From IMG/VR virus record IMGVR_UViG_3300024054_000032, positions 1-38,641 of that record: a stretch of DNA of 38,641 nt; one strand, given 5' to 3'. The DNA is from a virus. The position numbers and the translations under genes were made by a program. This document shows positions 38,527 through 38,641 of the stretch, piece after piece (the stretch's first letter is position 1; each line of letters opens with the position of its first letter). The notes under the pieces were generated by a model. That model had not been told where the DNA came from and searched no databases. It was given only the letters and a program-made list of their open reading frames with translations.

Positions 38527-38641
38527 GTCTTTTATATTACATCAAAAATGTAGCTATGCTCAATCCATAAGTAAAACTTATCAATCATCTTTTTTTGATA
38601 GGCGTTTTTATAAAAAAACTACGAATTTATGATTTCAGAGG
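38527..38641. other. Right-end non-coding region upstream of terS
   Basis: No gene is seen. On the plus strand it holds inverted repeats TACAT-CAAAA-ATGTA (38538-38552) and ATAAGT-AAA-ACTTAT (38567-38581), and a run of seven T in ATCTTTTTTTGAT. Together with 1-161 it forms the roughly 276-bp HNH-to-terS gap expected to carry the packaging site. Confidence 0.4.

Noticed and set aside
1-38641. tRNA or rRNA genes, and an integrase with attachment site
   Set aside because: No cloverleaf-like sequence, rRNA segment, tyrosine or serine recombinase motif, or tRNA-gene-like direct repeat was found on reading either strand; without a tRNA or recombinase search this is a negative by eye only.

Overview
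The window looks like a complete, or nearly complete, genome of a tailed phage with a long non-contractile tail (lambda/HK97-like siphovirus). It has one full set of virion, lysis, replication and accessory genes, and neither edge cuts a gene. The host should be a Gram-negative bacterium, probably a moderately AT-rich proteobacterium: the lysis cassette ends in an Rz/Rz1 spanin pair and promoters look like sigma-70 sites. No rRNA, tRNA, CRISPR array, insertion sequence, integrase, CI-type repressor or DNA polymerase was recognised. The physical ends fall between an HNH endonuclease gene (left edge) and the small terminase gene (right edge), where cos-type phages carry their packaging site.

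Left arm, minus strand (162-5050): starting from a divergent promoter region near 5.1 kb, a leftward operon encodes a P22-Cro-like repressor, a GIY-YIG/HTH fusion protein and a Prim-Pol primase-helicase. The primase gene runs into a dense palindromic GTCAC/GTGAC repeat region (2372-2480), a candidate replication origin. Further left are small, acidic genes of unknown function, a small membrane protein, a strong terminator and the HNH gene. The HNH gene is flanked by two copies of a promoter-like motif.

Rightward early operon (5165-17062, plus strand): a RecA-fold ATPase, a DUF669 putative ssDNA-binding protein, an AT-rich HNH-AP2 homing endonuclease, an orphan type III-like DNA methyltransferase, a Cas4-like Fe-S exonuclease, an SF2 helicase, a VRR-NUC nuclease, many small ORFans and a DUF3310 protein. 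It then reaches a compact restriction-modification module: a single polypeptide with a PD-ECK nuclease domain and an N6-adenine methylase, followed by a half-sized specificity subunit. The fused gene has a palindrome over its -35 box, a predicted leaderless start and a C9 homopolymer tract. The last rightward gene is an InsA-like HTH protein with its own strong promoter.

Leftward late operon (38526 down to 17124, minus strand): TerS, TerL, HK97-type portal, S78 prohead protease and major capsid protein. Next come head completion proteins, tail terminator, tail tube, two tail chaperones linked by a clear -1 frameshift site, tape measure and minor tail proteins. A 1835-residue protein fuses the lambda K (peptidase part), I and J functions. 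The operon ends with a repeat-rich tail fibre carrying an S74 auto-chaperone, then the holin/endolysin/spanin cassette. Intrinsic terminator-like hairpins follow the capsid and tail-tube genes. The early and late operons converge at a hairpin near 17.1 kb.
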